Source: Ilyomonas sp965199845
GTDB lineage: Bacteria > Bacteroidota > Bacteroidia > Chitinophagales > Chitinophagaceae
Direction of reading: 5' to 3'
Assembly: GCA_965199845.1 (NCBI GenBank)
Contig: CBDATZ010000054.1
Location: 496,001 to 560,000, forward strand
DNA: 64,000 nucleotides
The position numbers and the translations under genes are program-made. Shown piece after piece: positions 47,101 to 55,693 of this stretch; the stretch's first letter is position 1; every line of letters begins with the position of its first letter. The notes under the pieces are model-generated. The model did no database searches. It saw only the letters and a list, made by a program, of their open reading frames with translations, and had not been told where the DNA came from.

Positions 47101-48390
47101 GCCAGCCCGATAGATTTTGCTAATATATTTACTCATTCAAACAACATCGCACAACGCATCCGTATATGGGATCCAACGCTTGGCGGAACTTATGGTGTAG
47201 GAGCTTATCTTACCGTTTACTGGAATGGCAGCAGTTATGCCACGATTCCAAATGTTCCGGGAAGCGCAAACAACCATTTCATACAGGCTTACGAAGGTTT
47301 CTTTGTTGAAGGTATTGGTGATAATGCCAATGTTTCAATCATAGAAAATGATAAGGATACAGCAAATACAATCCTTCCGTTTGGAAGGTTAAACAGCGCA
47401 GAAGCACAATCAAAATTAGAAGTGAACCTGAAAGTGTTTGATGCTGATAGCGCAACAGCAATTGCTGACGGTATTGCTTACCTGTTTGATAATTCCTTCA
47501 ACAATAATGTAGATGGGGATGATATTGTAAAGGTGAAAAATACAAGTGAAAACCTGAGTATTGCATCAACCAGCAAATTACTTACGTTAGAACAGCGTGT
47601 AATTAATGCCGGTACAGATTCTTTGCACCTGAATATGACAGGTGTAAAAGCCACGGATTATCAACTGGAAATTATACCTTCCAACATCAGCAACAGTTTG
47701 TATTTATACGATAAATATTTAAATACAACAACGCCGATTCATTCTTCAGATACAAGCCGTTTTAAAATCAGTATCAACACATCTGATACAGCTTCTAAAG
47801 CTGCCGACAGGTTTACCATTATTACTAAATCATTTGCTGTATTACCGGTTACATTTACCAGCATTACCACAGCTGTAAAAGAGCAGGCCATTGCTGTAAA
47901 CTGGAATATTATTAATGAAGTCGGTACGCGTTCTTACGAGATACAAAAGTTAACTAACGGCAGCAGCTTCAGTAAGATTGGTGAAGTGAATGCAACCGGA
48001 AGCAAGAGCTATAATTTTATTGATAGTAAGCCGGTAAAAGGCATCAATTATTATCGCGTAAAAAGTATAAGTGTTGATGGTAAAGTTTCTTATACAAGTA
48101 TTGCCAACGCCTTGTTTGGAAATGATGGCAAGACTACAATCGCTGTTTATCCAAACCCGGTAACCAGCAATCATTGTATGATAGAAATGCACAACAAACC
48201 GGCTGGCAAATACACACTGACTTTAACAAACACAGCAGGTCAGAAAGTATTTACAACTATTATTACTACAACAGAAATAAACAGTTTGCAGCCGATTTTG
48301 TTACCACAATCTTTGAGTAAAGGAACGTACCAGTTACAAATAGAAGGTACGGGTAAAAAAGAATCAATTAAGTTGATTACTTTATATTAA
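44176..48390 (+). CDS. large T9SS-secreted surface protein with Ig-like repeats
   Basis: 1404 residues. Signal peptide (about 1-36, ending SVSAQ), an N-terminal domain of unknown type (about 40-310), three or four Ig-like/PKD-like repeats (about 320-640) that recur with YQWKKNGAAIAGAT and SSYTATGL-type phrases, a beta-helix-like middle, and a C-terminal type A sorting domain: IAVYPNPVT ... KGTYQLQIEG ... KLITLY. The sorting domain targets it to the type IX secretion system. Repeats of this type are usual in adhesins; the ligand is unknown. It is monocistronic and ends at a clear terminator. Confidence 0.88.
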   Translation: MSKRYFRFLNGIYSVYVVIFFCLFCLSAQSVSAQVKDSTITGIYTSYKTYWASSTASLNTVNPDTSHNLLAFTFRGKTYSTGVNNAILNTKLGSSNYSAQVYKALPVKSIDGNVIAGGATYIATATKNDGDSTKASYTSPYPTIHIADVLTDGKFGLDLGTGVTNLPVGAHISFTIKSLSTKAATDTVPDLIFTQIADPTANKADTIFFYDAAGKLVGNKKLVFWNTVSKLGTYKLDLYTLSYEACNTSTINGVSNINNSTRDIRMVAFLLTEFGITNADSAAKVKGIQINPNGTSDQAFIAYNTNILNLDVPVITTQPATQTFCSAALTSSATFSVAASSGTTMSYQWKKNGAAIAGATSSSYTATGLTTADTINAYSVTITNSIGSITSDNAYVKYVIKTQPADVYVAPGNAATFTIGTTVASTYQWYKSGAPISGATSSAFSIASPTMAMSGTPYSAAVTYSGGTCNSSPATLTVENLPAITTAPQSQIFCNSSTTTATFNVVASSASALSYQWYKANTAISGATSSSYTATDLTLADTINTYKVTVTSRVGSVTSGTVGFKYLILTQPTPTSAYLATGNINIFTATASLAATGFQWKKDGINITGANTLSYKIDTVTTASAGSYTLNVSYAGGSCLSNAGVLTTSTILYSKATGNMNDANTWGVQSNGSGSTPVNFTRAEHTFIVSNRDTASLTANLTVAGTYDVGDGVTTITAGRILEAGRFTRSLTKGTLAGTATSGLIVHGKSDLYFNTANKVMQTLTINANTTDTATIHTALDITAGSGHGVVKVLTGVLNTGDSLTLKSDSIGTASVGNSAGKILGKVTVERFIPAHRAWRLFCSPVADSLAPTINAAWQEGAITSTDNPHPGFGTHITYGLTSDGFDQNPQKTFSMKFYNNGVWSGVPATNRTRVTDYPAFMFFIRGNRSYNITSTINTMIPLSTIMRTTGYLNQGIQSKVPVGNGAFGLIRNPYASPIDFANIFTHSNNIAQRIRIWDPTLGGTYGVGAYLTVYWNGSSYATIPNVPGSANNHFIQAYEGFFVEGIGDNANVSIIENDKDTANTILPFGRLNSAEAQSKLEVNLKVFDADSATAIADGIAYLFDNSFNNNVDGDDIVKVKNTSENLSIASTSKLLTLEQRVINAGTDSLHLNMTGVKATDYQLEIIPSNISNSLYLYDKYLNTTTPIHSSDTSRFKISINTSDTASKAADRFTIITKSFAVLPVTFTSITTAVKEQAIAVNWNIINEVGTRSYEIQKLTNGSSFSKIGEVNATGSKSYNFIDSKPVKGINYYRVKSISVDGKVSYTSIANALFGNDGKTTIAVYPNPVTSNHCMIEMHNKPAGKYTLTLTNTAGQKVFTTIITTTEINSLQPILLPQSLSKGTYQLQIEGTGKKESIKLITLY

Positions 48391-48430
48391 TTCAGGTTTT
48401 TTCAGACAAATCAGACAGCCTTTTAAAATA

Positions 48431-48458
48431 AAAACCTCACCATAAATGGTGAGGTTTT
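48431..48458 (+). terminator. intrinsic terminator after the T9SS protein gene
   Basis: Perfect 13-bp arms (48431-48443 and 48446-48458) with T-run to 48461, 40 bases after the stop. A-rich flank also lets it work in the other direction. Confidence 0.85.
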
Positions 48459-48758
48459 TTTATTTTGAAGCTTACCAGACAAATTCATATTCTGTCGCTG
48501 AACGGAGCGTCGCAAGGAACGATCAACCGGAGTTACCGGCGCTTGCTACCAAAGAAAAAATCTCATATCAACGAAGGTATTTTGCTCCGTGCAAACCTTT
48601 ACTCAGCTTGGTTTTAACGATTTGTTTCTGCATTTAACGATAGAGTGTACCGGTTAATCGGCAGATAGTTTTTATAGCTTATGAGTGTATGTAAGTTGCA
48701 CTAAATATAAAACGCCGATTGTAAAATTTCTACGCTTTTGCAATCTAAAATCACATGT
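48459..48758. other. intergenic region without a supported gene
   Basis: About 300 bases between the terminator and the dioxygenase-like gene. The first half is unusually GC-rich for an intergenic stretch (around 48500-48560), but no frame with a good start or any known RNA motif was found. Confidence 0.35.
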
Positions 48759-49475
48759 ATGAAACGCAAAGACTTTTTAAAAAATTCATTTGGCTTCTTA
48801 GGTGTTGGCGCTCTTGCCATAAGTTGCAGTAAAATAAGTTCTGAGCCGGTAACAACAACAGATAGTACTACATCGTCTGATAACTGCATAGTTACTGATG
48901 AGGAAACTGCCGGACCTTACCCGACAAATACACCTTCGTCGCTGGTTAGAAATAATATTGTTGATGGTCAGGCTGGTGTGCCGCTAACAATAAACATCAC
49001 AATCAAAAACACCAATAACAGTTGTGCTGTTTTAAAAGATGCTATTGTTGATATCTGGCACTGTACAGCGTTAGGTTATTACTCTGAATATGTTGATACG
49101 CCGGGCGGTGGTTACGCAAGCGTTGATTATAAATCGTCTCATTTTTTAAGAGGCAGACAAACAACAGATGAGAATGGATTGGTTACATTTACCAGTATAT
49201 TTCCGGGCTGGTATTCGCCTCGTGCGCCGCACATTCATGTTCACGTTTACAATAGTTCGGGAACATCACTGCTGGTAACACAAATTGCTTTTCCGGCTGA
49301 TGTTTGTAATTCCGTTTATACCACCGCTTCCGATTACAAAGCTCATGGAACTCAGGATACAGCGAACGAAAAAGATATGGTATTCAGCGATTCGCTGGAT
49401 ACAGAATTAGCAACTCTTAGCGGCAGCGTTTCGGCAGGTTATACGCTTACACATTCTGTTTCCGTACAAGGTTAA
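48759..49475 (+). CDS. intradiol ring-cleavage dioxygenase-like lipoprotein
   Basis: The ATG at 48759 is chosen over an in-frame TTG at 48738. 238 residues: lipoprotein signal (MKRKDFLKNS...LAISC), a Ser/Thr linker, then an intradiol-dioxygenase beta-sandwich. Iron-ligand candidates are Tyr in LGYYSEY, Tyr in FPGWYSPRAPH and the two His of PHIHVHVY. TAGPYP near the start of the domain also matches. It might cleave catechols or protocatechuate outside the cytoplasm, but anchored relatives in Bacteroidota have no known substrate. Confidence 0.85.
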   Translation: MKRKDFLKNSFGFLGVGALAISCSKISSEPVTTTDSTTSSDNCIVTDEETAGPYPTNTPSSLVRNNIVDGQAGVPLTINITIKNTNNSCAVLKDAIVDIWHCTALGYYSEYVDTPGGGYASVDYKSSHFLRGRQTTDENGLVTFTSIFPGWYSPRAPHIHVHVYNSSGTSLLVTQIAFPADVCNSVYTTASDYKAHGTQDTANEKDMVFSDSLDTELATLSGSVSAGYTLTHSVSVQG

Positions 49476-49531
49476 TTGTATTGTTTCATTACATCATTTT
49501 ACAAGTTGATATAGCTGTTATATTTTGATAT

Positions 49532-50047
49532 ATGCAGGATAAAATTATCAGGTTTTGTTATAGAAAAATTATTGACGCCAACGCAAATAAACCTTGGGAA
49601 AAATATGTGTGGAAAGATACATACAAAGAGTTCCTGATGCAGGCGCAACTGTACAACAGCGAGAAAAAATATAATCTGTACAGCGAGTTATTACACAATG
49701 TGCGGGGCGCTGATAAACTTCCTTTTTTAATTAGCGCGACTATGGTTGGTCATTTAAAACAATTGAATGGAATTGTGCCTGATATTACCAATGCGTCAGG
49801 CATTTTATTTCTTCCGTTTAAGAATTATAAGTTTGAAATGATAGAGTCGGATATTACAAACAAAGCGGCGCATACAATAGCTGTGAATTTTATTAGTGAA
49901 CCGGTAACATGGCTGGATACAATAAACGGAATGTTGTTACTTTCACTCCATCAAAACAAAGATGTAAATGATGATGCTTTGCTGACAGAACTGGTAACGC
50001 TGCAACCTTTTCTCAGCATTTTTTCACTTCAAAAAGAAATGGCATGA
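49532..50047 (+). CDS. hypothetical protein, 171 residues
   Basis: A soluble protein without signal or membrane segments. Its N-terminus is basic and aromatic (MQDKIIRFCYRKIIDANANKP) and the middle mixes strands and helices. It overlaps the next gene by four bases (ATGA), so it is translationally coupled to the pirin-like protein. I cannot assign a family; the linkage suggests a shared role. Confidence 0.6.
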   Translation: MQDKIIRFCYRKIIDANANKPWEKYVWKDTYKEFLMQAQLYNSEKKYNLYSELLHNVRGADKLPFLISATMVGHLKQLNGIVPDITNASGILFLPFKNYKFEMIESDITNKAAHTIAVNFISEPVTWLDTINGMLLLSLHQNKDVNDDALLTELVTLQPFLSIFSLQKEMA

Positions 50048-50739
50048 TGCCTCACTCAAAAGCTAAAATGTATCCTGCCGAAGAACGTGGTTTGGCAGAA
50101 TCGAACCTTTACAAAAGCCGTTATTCTTTCAATTTTCATCATTACCAGCAACAACATAAAGTTCCTTTCGGAAACTTGTTTGCCTTGAATGATGATATGC
50201 TGGCAGCACAGCAATCTTTGCAGTTTGTGGCGGATGAAAATATGTATCTTGTTTTGATACCTGTAATGGGTAGTGTTATTTTTACTGATAGCAAAGGAAA
50301 CAGAGCCAGGTTAGTGTCTGGTTTTATACAATCTTTTTTGGTTGCCAAAGGTGACGCGTTTTCGTTATCAAATCCATATAAAAATGAGGTTGTAAATTTC
50401 TTACAATTATGGATCAAAAATAATTCTGTCTTTGATAAAACATACATAACAAAGCCTGCCGAAATTGACTTAGATGGAAATAATAACCATTTGACAGATT
50501 TGATTTGTAATGCTCAGTTTACGGTTGCGTTAGGCAAATTTGGCGGAAGAAAAGAAGGCGTTTATAAAACAAAAAACAGCCGCAATGGCATTTTTACTTT
50601 TGTTATAGATGGACAAATGGAAATACAATACCGGCTGCTGCAATCGCGCGACGGAATGGGTTTGTGGGAACAAAATAAAATTGATTTTGAAGCCTTATCT
50701 GCCAGCGCAATTTTAGTAGTTATCGAAGTCATGTTATGA
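50044..50739 (+). CDS. pirin-like bicupin protein
   Basis: 231 residues. The first cupin starts at YKSRYSFNFHHYQQQHKVPFG, which resembles the pirin N-terminal motif (SFxFxxYxxxxxxxFG), and the C-terminal half repeats a cupin pattern (GIFTFVIDGQMEI, RDGMGLWE). The typical pirin metal His are partly missing, so it is a divergent member. Pirins are quercetinases or transcription cofactors. Translationally coupled to the upstream hypothetical gene. Confidence 0.65.
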   Translation: MMPHSKAKMYPAEERGLAESNLYKSRYSFNFHHYQQQHKVPFGNLFALNDDMLAAQQSLQFVADENMYLVLIPVMGSVIFTDSKGNRARLVSGFIQSFLVAKGDAFSLSNPYKNEVVNFLQLWIKNNSVFDKTYITKPAEIDLDGNNNHLTDLICNAQFTVALGKFGGRKEGVYKTKNSRNGIFTFVIDGQMEIQYRLLQSRDGMGLWEQNKIDFEALSASAILVVIEVML

Positions 50740-51277
50740 GTTAAATAAAAAGTCATTTTTCATTTTCATAATTAAATGATTGTTCTTCACTGAATAATAG
50801 TTTTAGTTTGTGAAAGACGCAGAGATTTATATACAACATCTTACTTAAGCTGCCGAACAATTTCCGGCGATCTTCTTACCAATACGTTTTAACGACAATA
50901 GAAATTTTCTACAACTCTTATTATCTTCCAGAGAAGGAGAAATAAATTCCGGTTTTCATTGAATGAAAAGCAACGAATGCTGGCAATACACTTTTAATTG
51001 ATGTGATGGAATAAAGCAGAAATTAGTATTGCATTAAATCGGGAAATAATATACCAAAAGACAATGTAATTCCATTTATAGTTCCAGCTATGATTTGCTG
51101 CCGGATTGGAAAACTTTTTTGTCTTAACCGGTTGTATAATTGCACCTGTTTTTTATTTTTCTGATTTAGAAATGGTTGCTCAGCTAATTTTTGGTACGGT
51201 CTTTTCAAGTGAAGGAAAAAATCATTTTGAGACATTCAAAAGAGTAAATTATCAACAGGAAAAATATAATGTGTAGA
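50740..51277. other. gap with no supported gene
   Basis: About 540 bases between the pirin-like gene and a terminator. It contains stops in all forward frames and one minus-strand frame (51023-51235) without support. It may hold remnants of decayed genes; nothing convincing is seen. Confidence 0.35.
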
Positions 51278-51316
51278 AAAAAGAAAGCGATAAAATTATT
51301 TTATCGCTTTCTTTTT
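51278..51316. terminator. strong bidirectional terminator
   Basis: Perfect 19-base inverted arms (51278-51296 and 51298-51316); the inner bases will form the loop. A- and T-rich tails on both sides mean it can end transcripts from either direction. Confidence 0.8.
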
Positions 51317-51399
51317 GAGATTCTAATACATATCAAAAATAAATATGTAAAAAAATAGGGGAATTTTTACCCTAAAATTTGCTCAAATGAAAAAACATG

Positions 51400-51612
51400 T
51401 TATTTTCGCACCTGAAAATAATGACTTCACCGTTTTTTTCATTCTATTACGAATACGCACCGAGGGGCTGCAACCGAACTGACTTTTATTTTTCGACAAC
51501 CATTAAACCCGGTTTTAGCTGCCATATCACCACTACTTAACTGATACCAAAATTATTTCTCACAATCGAGTTGTGTTCTTACTATAACTTCTTGTAGGAA
51601 CACAACTTTTTT
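51400..51612 (+). ncRNA. candidate structured small RNA
   Basis: Between two terminators and before ruvB (opposite strand) there is no open frame, but there is pairing potential. GAAAATAAT near 51410 can pair with ATTATTTC near 51552, and GGGGCT-AACCG near 51465 can pair with CGGTT-AGC near 51510, giving one long imperfect hairpin with internal bubbles. A plus-strand terminator (51569-51607) ends it, and its T run faces only that direction. A long bubbled hairpin resembles 6S RNA in outline, but I cannot identify it as such. Ends are approximate. Confidence 0.35.
51569..51607 (+). terminator. plus-strand terminator facing ruvB
   Basis: 14-base arms (51569-51582 and 51594-51607) with one G-U pair, an 11-base loop and a T-run on the plus side only. 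No plus-strand protein gene lies upstream, which implies a noncoding transcript. Confidence 0.75.
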
Positions 51613-51632
51613 ATTTATCATTTTATTACTAA

Positions 51633-52676
51633 TCAAATACCAAACAAAGTGTTTGCACTGTTTCCTTTGCTGATATAACCTTCTTTTTTTAAATGGCTAT
51701 ATGCTTTAAAAGTCACTTCTCTCCCACGTGGCGTGCGTTGTAAAAAACCTTCCTGAATCAAAAATGGTTCATACACTTCTTCCAAGGTTCCGGGTTCTTC
51801 GCCTACGGCGGTAGCAATTGTTGTAATACCGACCGGTCCGCCTTTAAATTTTTCGATAATTGTGCTTAGAATTCTATTATCCATTTCATCTAAACCATAC
51901 TCATCTACATTCAAAGCACGCAGCGCATGTTGGGTAATACCAATATCTATCTGTCCGTCGTTCAACACCTGCGCAAAATCTCTCACACGGCGTAACAAAC
52001 CATTGGCAATACGAGGTGTGCCGCGACTGCGTCCGGCAATTTCCATTGCGGCATCAGATGAAATGCTTGTTGTTAAAATACCGGCGCTCCTGATAATGAT
52101 CTTTTGCAGCACATCCGCCGTGTAATATTGCAATCTCGATTTAATGCCGAAGCGCGACAGCAAAGGCGCCGTAAGCAAACCACTTCTTGTAGTAGCGCCG
52201 ATTAAAGTAAATGGCTGAAGATTGAGCTGAATGCTGCGTGCATTCGGGCCGCTGTCAATCATTATATCAATGCGGTAATCTTCCATGGCTGCGTAGAGAT
52301 ATTCTTCCACAACCGTGCTCAGGCGATGTATTTCATCAATAAAAAGAACATCATTTTTTTCAAGATTGGTAAGCAAACCGGCAAGATCGCCAGGCTTTTC
52401 AATTACCGGTCCTGATGTTTCTTTAATACTCACACCTAATTCATTTGCCACAATACGGCTCAATGTTGTTTTGCCCAAACCCGGCGGTCCGTGAAAAAGA
52501 ACATGATCAAGCGCATCGCCACGCATCTTGGCGGCTTTTATAAAAATGCGCAGATTTTCTATGATCGTCGGTTGCCCGGAAAAATCGTCAATTTCTGTCG
52601 GGCGAATTGTATTTTCAAACTCCTTCTCGGCAGAAGAAAGTCCTTCGTTATCTGTTTGTAAATTCGGATTTGCCAT
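51633..52676 (-). CDS. ruvB: Holliday junction branch-migration helicase RuvB
   Basis: 347 residues. Walker A GPPGLGKTT (about 65-73), Walker B LFIDEIHRL (about 115), sensor 1 with GATTR, the arginine-finger region SRFGI, and the C-terminal winged-helix DNA-binding part (EPFLIQEGFLQRTPRGRE). Together with RuvA it moves Holliday junctions in recombination repair. ruvA and ruvC are not adjacent. It is in a single-gene unit. Confidence 0.97.
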   Translation of the reverse strand: MANPNLQTDNEGLSSAEKEFENTIRPTEIDDFSGQPTIIENLRIFIKAAKMRGDALDHVLFHGPPGLGKTTLSRIVANELGVSIKETSGPVIEKPGDLAGLLTNLEKNDVLFIDEIHRLSTVVEEYLYAAMEDYRIDIMIDSGPNARSIQLNLQPFTLIGATTRSGLLTAPLLSRFGIKSRLQYYTADVLQKIIIRSAGILTTSISSDAAMEIAGRSRGTPRIANGLLRRVRDFAQVLNDGQIDIGITQHALRALNVDEYGLDEMDNRILSTIIEKFKGGPVGITTIATAVGEEPGTLEEVYEPFLIQEGFLQRTPRGREVTFKAYSHLKKEGYISKGNSANTLFGI

Positions 52677-52787
52677 ACTTATACGGAATCAGTAAAGTTA
52701 CTAAAATAATTAGTGAATTGAAAGCCGCGCAACCTGATTTTAAGTATTCATTTGAGTGTGCTTTAATCAAACTTTCAAAATAAAATA

Positions 52788-53444
52788 TTACTTCACCAAA
52801 TACGGCTCAATCGCTTTTTGCCAGATCGCATATCCTTCCGGCTTCATGTGCAGCATATCTTCCTTATATAATTCAGGACGCATATTACCGTTTGCGTCGA
52901 GCATCGGGTGAAATACATCTGCAAAAGCCGTATTTTTTTCTTTCAATAAATATTGTTCGATAAGCGTATTGGCAACAATCATTTTGGGCAATAAATTTTC
53001 GCGGCTCGGACTTGGTTTGATGGATACAAATAAGACATTTACTTTGTTGCCTAAATTTTTACGAATCAATTTATATAAGGTTTCAAAACGATCAAATACA
53101 TCTTTACCGGACAGCGAAGTATCGGCTGCCAAATCGTTATCACCGCAATAAATAACAATTTGTTTGGGTTGATATGGATAAATAATATCCGGCGCAAAAT
53201 GAATAACATCCGGCAACTGGCTGCCGCCAAAACCCCGATTGATAATGGTATAAGCCGGAAAATAATTTTGTACATCGCTCCACATGCGGAACGACGAACT
53301 GCCTACAAACAGGATTGCATTTTTGGGCGGAAGCTTAGCGCTGTCTTCTTTTTTAAAATCGTTGATTTCGTTTTGAAACGGCGCTTGTTGCGCATGAACC
53401 AACAAAGCGGAAAATAAAAGAGCAATGAGCCAGACTGTTTTCAT
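52788..53444 (-). CDS. secreted SGNH/GDSL hydrolase
   Basis: 218 residues with a signal peptide (MKTVWLIALLFSALLVHAQ). Block I has the Ser nucleophile in FVGSSSFRMW (about 50), block II Gly in NRGFGGSQL, block III Asn in CGDNDLA, and block V the Asp/His in DMLHMKPEGY (about 200). It probably deacylates lipids or carbohydrates in the periplasm. Single-gene unit. Confidence 0.88.
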   Translation of the reverse strand: MKTVWLIALLFSALLVHAQQAPFQNEINDFKKEDSAKLPPKNAILFVGSSSFRMWSDVQNYFPAYTIINRGFGGSQLPDVIHFAPDIIYPYQPKQIVIYCGDNDLAADTSLSGKDVFDRFETLYKLIRKNLGNKVNVLFVSIKPSPSRENLLPKMIVANTLIEQYLLKEKNTAFADVFHPMLDANGNMRPELYKEDMLHMKPEGYAIWQKAIEPYLVK

Positions 53445-53781
53445 ACAGGCAAGGTAAGAGGAAATTATGTACGATGTGTGATGTACGGTGTACGATGTTG
53501 GAAGTTGATATGCTTTGTTGTTTTGTGGGAAGCTTGGGAAGTTGGTTTTGGTGAGTGTGTAGTTTTGAGAATTGTGATTTGGAGAATTTTATCCCTTCTT
53601 CCGCATTGTGCTAATATTACGAAGAATAAAAGGATGCCGAAGATGAGGAGATTTATTTTTTAATTTGTAATTGATTGGTTGGTTGTGATATGAAGTTACG
53701 GACATCGGAATAGAAGCATTTAAATTGCAAACTACGGTGAGTTGGGGTTATTATCTTTTCTTTGTATCCAGTTAAATTAGG
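53445..53781. other. intergenic boundary of the accessory island
   Basis: 337 bases. The first part repeats a GTACGATG/GTGTGATG-like unit two or three times (about 53466-53492). No gene is seen. This is the left border where base composition turns AT-rich before the methyltransferase. Confidence 0.4.
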
Positions 53782-55383
53782 ATGATTATAGACATACCAA
53801 CACCTGATAATAATATTTTACCATCATTATATGCAGACAAGTTAGGTATTCATTATACCTTAATTGTAAGTATTGAACATAAAAAGAAACTTGGTCAATT
53901 TTTTACACCTTGGAAAATTGCCAGATTCATGGCTAAATACTGCATAATCAAAAGCGAGAAAATCAGTATTTTAGATCCTGGATGTGGTATTGGAATATTA
54001 GCTTGTTCAGTTATTGAAAGATTATTAGAACTTAATAACAAAATTAGAGAAATCGAGTTAAGATGTTTTGAAACAGATAATCAAATAATCGTTTATTCGG
54101 ACGCATGTCTTAGGTATCTTCATAAGTGGCTTGAAAAGAAGAAAGTCAATCTAACTTATTTTTTGTGTAAAAACGATTTTATCACTCATAACTCAGCTCT
54201 CCTTGAAAAGAATGACAATACTCGAGAAGAGTATGATATAATTATTACAAACCCTCCGTATTTTAAACTTAATAAAAAGGAAGCTATAACAGAATATGCA
54301 AAATCTATTGTTTATAAACAAACTAATGTGTATTCAGTTTTTGTTCTTTTATCTACTAAGTTATTATCAAGAAATGGTCAATTAATTTTTATAACACCTA
54401 GAAGTTTTGCATCTGGAAGTTATTTTCAACTTTTTAGAGAAAAGCTATTTGAAAGTATTTTAATTACCAATATTCATCTTTTCGAATCGAGACGTAGAAA
54501 TTTTGACAGAGATAAAGTATTGCAAGAAAATGTCATTATAAGTTGTGTCAAAAAAGAAGAAGTGTTGCCAAGTCAATTAGAATTAAATTTTAAATTAGAT
54601 TCTAATAATGTGAAAATTACTACATCTGAAGGGATTGTTGATGCTTATGCTAGTATAACGCAAGAATATAACTTCGAATCTTTGGTAAATCTTAATTCTT
54701 CTCAAAAAATTCTTCATATTCCAATATCAAAAAGAGATGAAAATGCAATACAAGTGTTCAAGTCTTGGTCCAAATCGTTAGAAGATTACGAGATAAGAGT
54801 TTCTACTGGTCCTGTAGTTAACTTTCGAAATGCTCAGTTTATAAAAGATTCAGCAAATGAAAATTGTGTTCCGTTGATTTCGTTGGCGCATACTGATAAA
54901 ATGCAATTGACTTGGCCATTGAATAAAAAAATCAAAGGAAAATACACAGGTGAGTATATCCAAGATAATATTGTTACTAAGTCCGTTTTAATAGAAAATA
55001 AAGACTATATTCTGTTAAGAAGATTTAGTACTAAAGAAGATACAAGCCGACTAGTTGCTACTCCATACTTTGCTGATGTATTATCCCGCTATAATAAAAT
55101 TGGAATAGAAAATCATGTAAATTATATTTATCGACCAATGGATATTCTAAAAAAAGAAGAAACGATAGGTATTGCAGCTATATTGAACAGTAAGTTATTT
55201 GATATATATTTTCGAACATTTAATGGTAGCATTAATGTTAGTGCAACTGAATTGAGAAATATACCTTTTCCGGAATTATCAATTGTGAAAGAAATAGGTC
55301 AATCAATTTTAAATTCAAAATGTCATGACCAAATATTTATTGATGCTATTGTTGCAAAGTATTTTAAAATTCATTTTGATTGA
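53782..55383 (+). CDS. N6-adenine DNA methyltransferase of PstI/BsuBI-like type
   Basis: 533 residues. SAM-binding motif I is preceded by KKKLGQFFTPWKIARFMA and reads LDPGCGIGILA (about 69-79), and the catalytic motif IV is TNPPYF (about 155-160), so it makes N6-methyladenine. After it lie a target-recognition-like region and C-terminal motifs as in Eco57I/PstI-type gamma methyltransferases. The gene is much more AT-rich than host genes. Five bases after its stop starts a gene resembling the BsuBI/PstI endonuclease N-terminus, so it should be the protective methylase of a restriction-like system. The site cannot be read from sequence. Confidence 0.85.
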   Translation: MIIDIPTPDNNILPSLYADKLGIHYTLIVSIEHKKKLGQFFTPWKIARFMAKYCIIKSEKISILDPGCGIGILACSVIERLLELNNKIREIELRCFETDNQIIVYSDACLRYLHKWLEKKKVNLTYFLCKNDFITHNSALLEKNDNTREEYDIIITNPPYFKLNKKEAITEYAKSIVYKQTNVYSVFVLLSTKLLSRNGQLIFITPRSFASGSYFQLFREKLFESILITNIHLFESRRRNFDRDKVLQENVIISCVKKEEVLPSQLELNFKLDSNNVKITTSEGIVDAYASITQEYNFESLVNLNSSQKILHIPISKRDENAIQVFKSWSKSLEDYEIRVSTGPVVNFRNAQFIKDSANENCVPLISLAHTDKMQLTWPLNKKIKGKYTGEYIQDNIVTKSVLIENKDYILLRRFSTKEDTSRLVATPYFADVLSRYNKIGIENHVNYIYRPMDILKKEETIGIAAILNSKLFDIYFRTFNGSINVSATELRNIPFPELSIVKEIGQSILNSKCHDQIFIDAIVAKYFKIHFD

Positions 55384-55388
55384 TTGCC

Positions 55389-55485
55389 ATGACTAATACC
55401 GAAAAAAAAATAGAAGAAGCTCAAACAATATTAAGAAGCTTTGGATTGCCAGACCAACAACAAAATAAAGTTTCAGCACTTACAT
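55389..55485 (+). pseudogene. 5' fragment of an IS21-interrupted BsuBI/PstI-N + ATPase gene
   Basis: An ATG five bases after the methyltransferase stop opens a frame of 32 codons plus one base before the IS21 insertion. The sequence MTNTEKKIEEAQTILRSFGL and then PDQQQNKVSALT matches the start of the BsuBI/PstI restriction endonuclease N-terminal domain. Reading on into the element adds 22 foreign codons and stops at 55551. Joined across the insertion (55485 to 58156) it makes a continuous 540-residue protein with the 3' part. The intact ancestor was therefore coupled to the methyltransferase. Confidence 0.8.
55479..55485. repeat. left target-site duplication of the IS21 element
   Basis: CTTACAT directly before the element; repeated directly after it at 58149-58155. 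Together with TG...CA ends this fixes the element borders. Confidence 0.88.
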
Positions 55486-55693
55486 TGGATATTTCGCTGA
55501 TAATGACCAATAGATATTTCGGGAATAGGGTCAACGGTTCCGTGGTAAACTGACCAGTGGATTCCGGCGCAAATTGACCACTTCAATTACCGCGGATTCC
55601 GCGGCAAACTGACCACCCTTTCAAAGTGATTGTGACCACTGTGTAAGCAACCTATTTTTAGTTGTCAGCTATAAGAAGCTGACACTACAAAGT

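Noticed and set aside
48446..48637. A 63-codon plus-strand frame after the T9SS gene
   Set aside because: It begins inside the terminator hairpin and has no plausible domain.
51023..51235. A 70-codon minus-strand frame in the gap before ruvB
   Set aside because: No family, no terminator after it, and no coupling to neighbours. Its composition is that of noncoding AT-rich sequence.
53462..53492. Short GTACGATG-like direct repeats
   Set aside because: Only two to three imperfect units, with no structure or border function shown.
55538..55615. Three near-identical 19-base repeats that could look like a CRISPR start
   Set aside because: They end in TGACCA, are matched by inverted copies at the other end of the element, and have uneven short spacers; they are IS21 terminal repeats.
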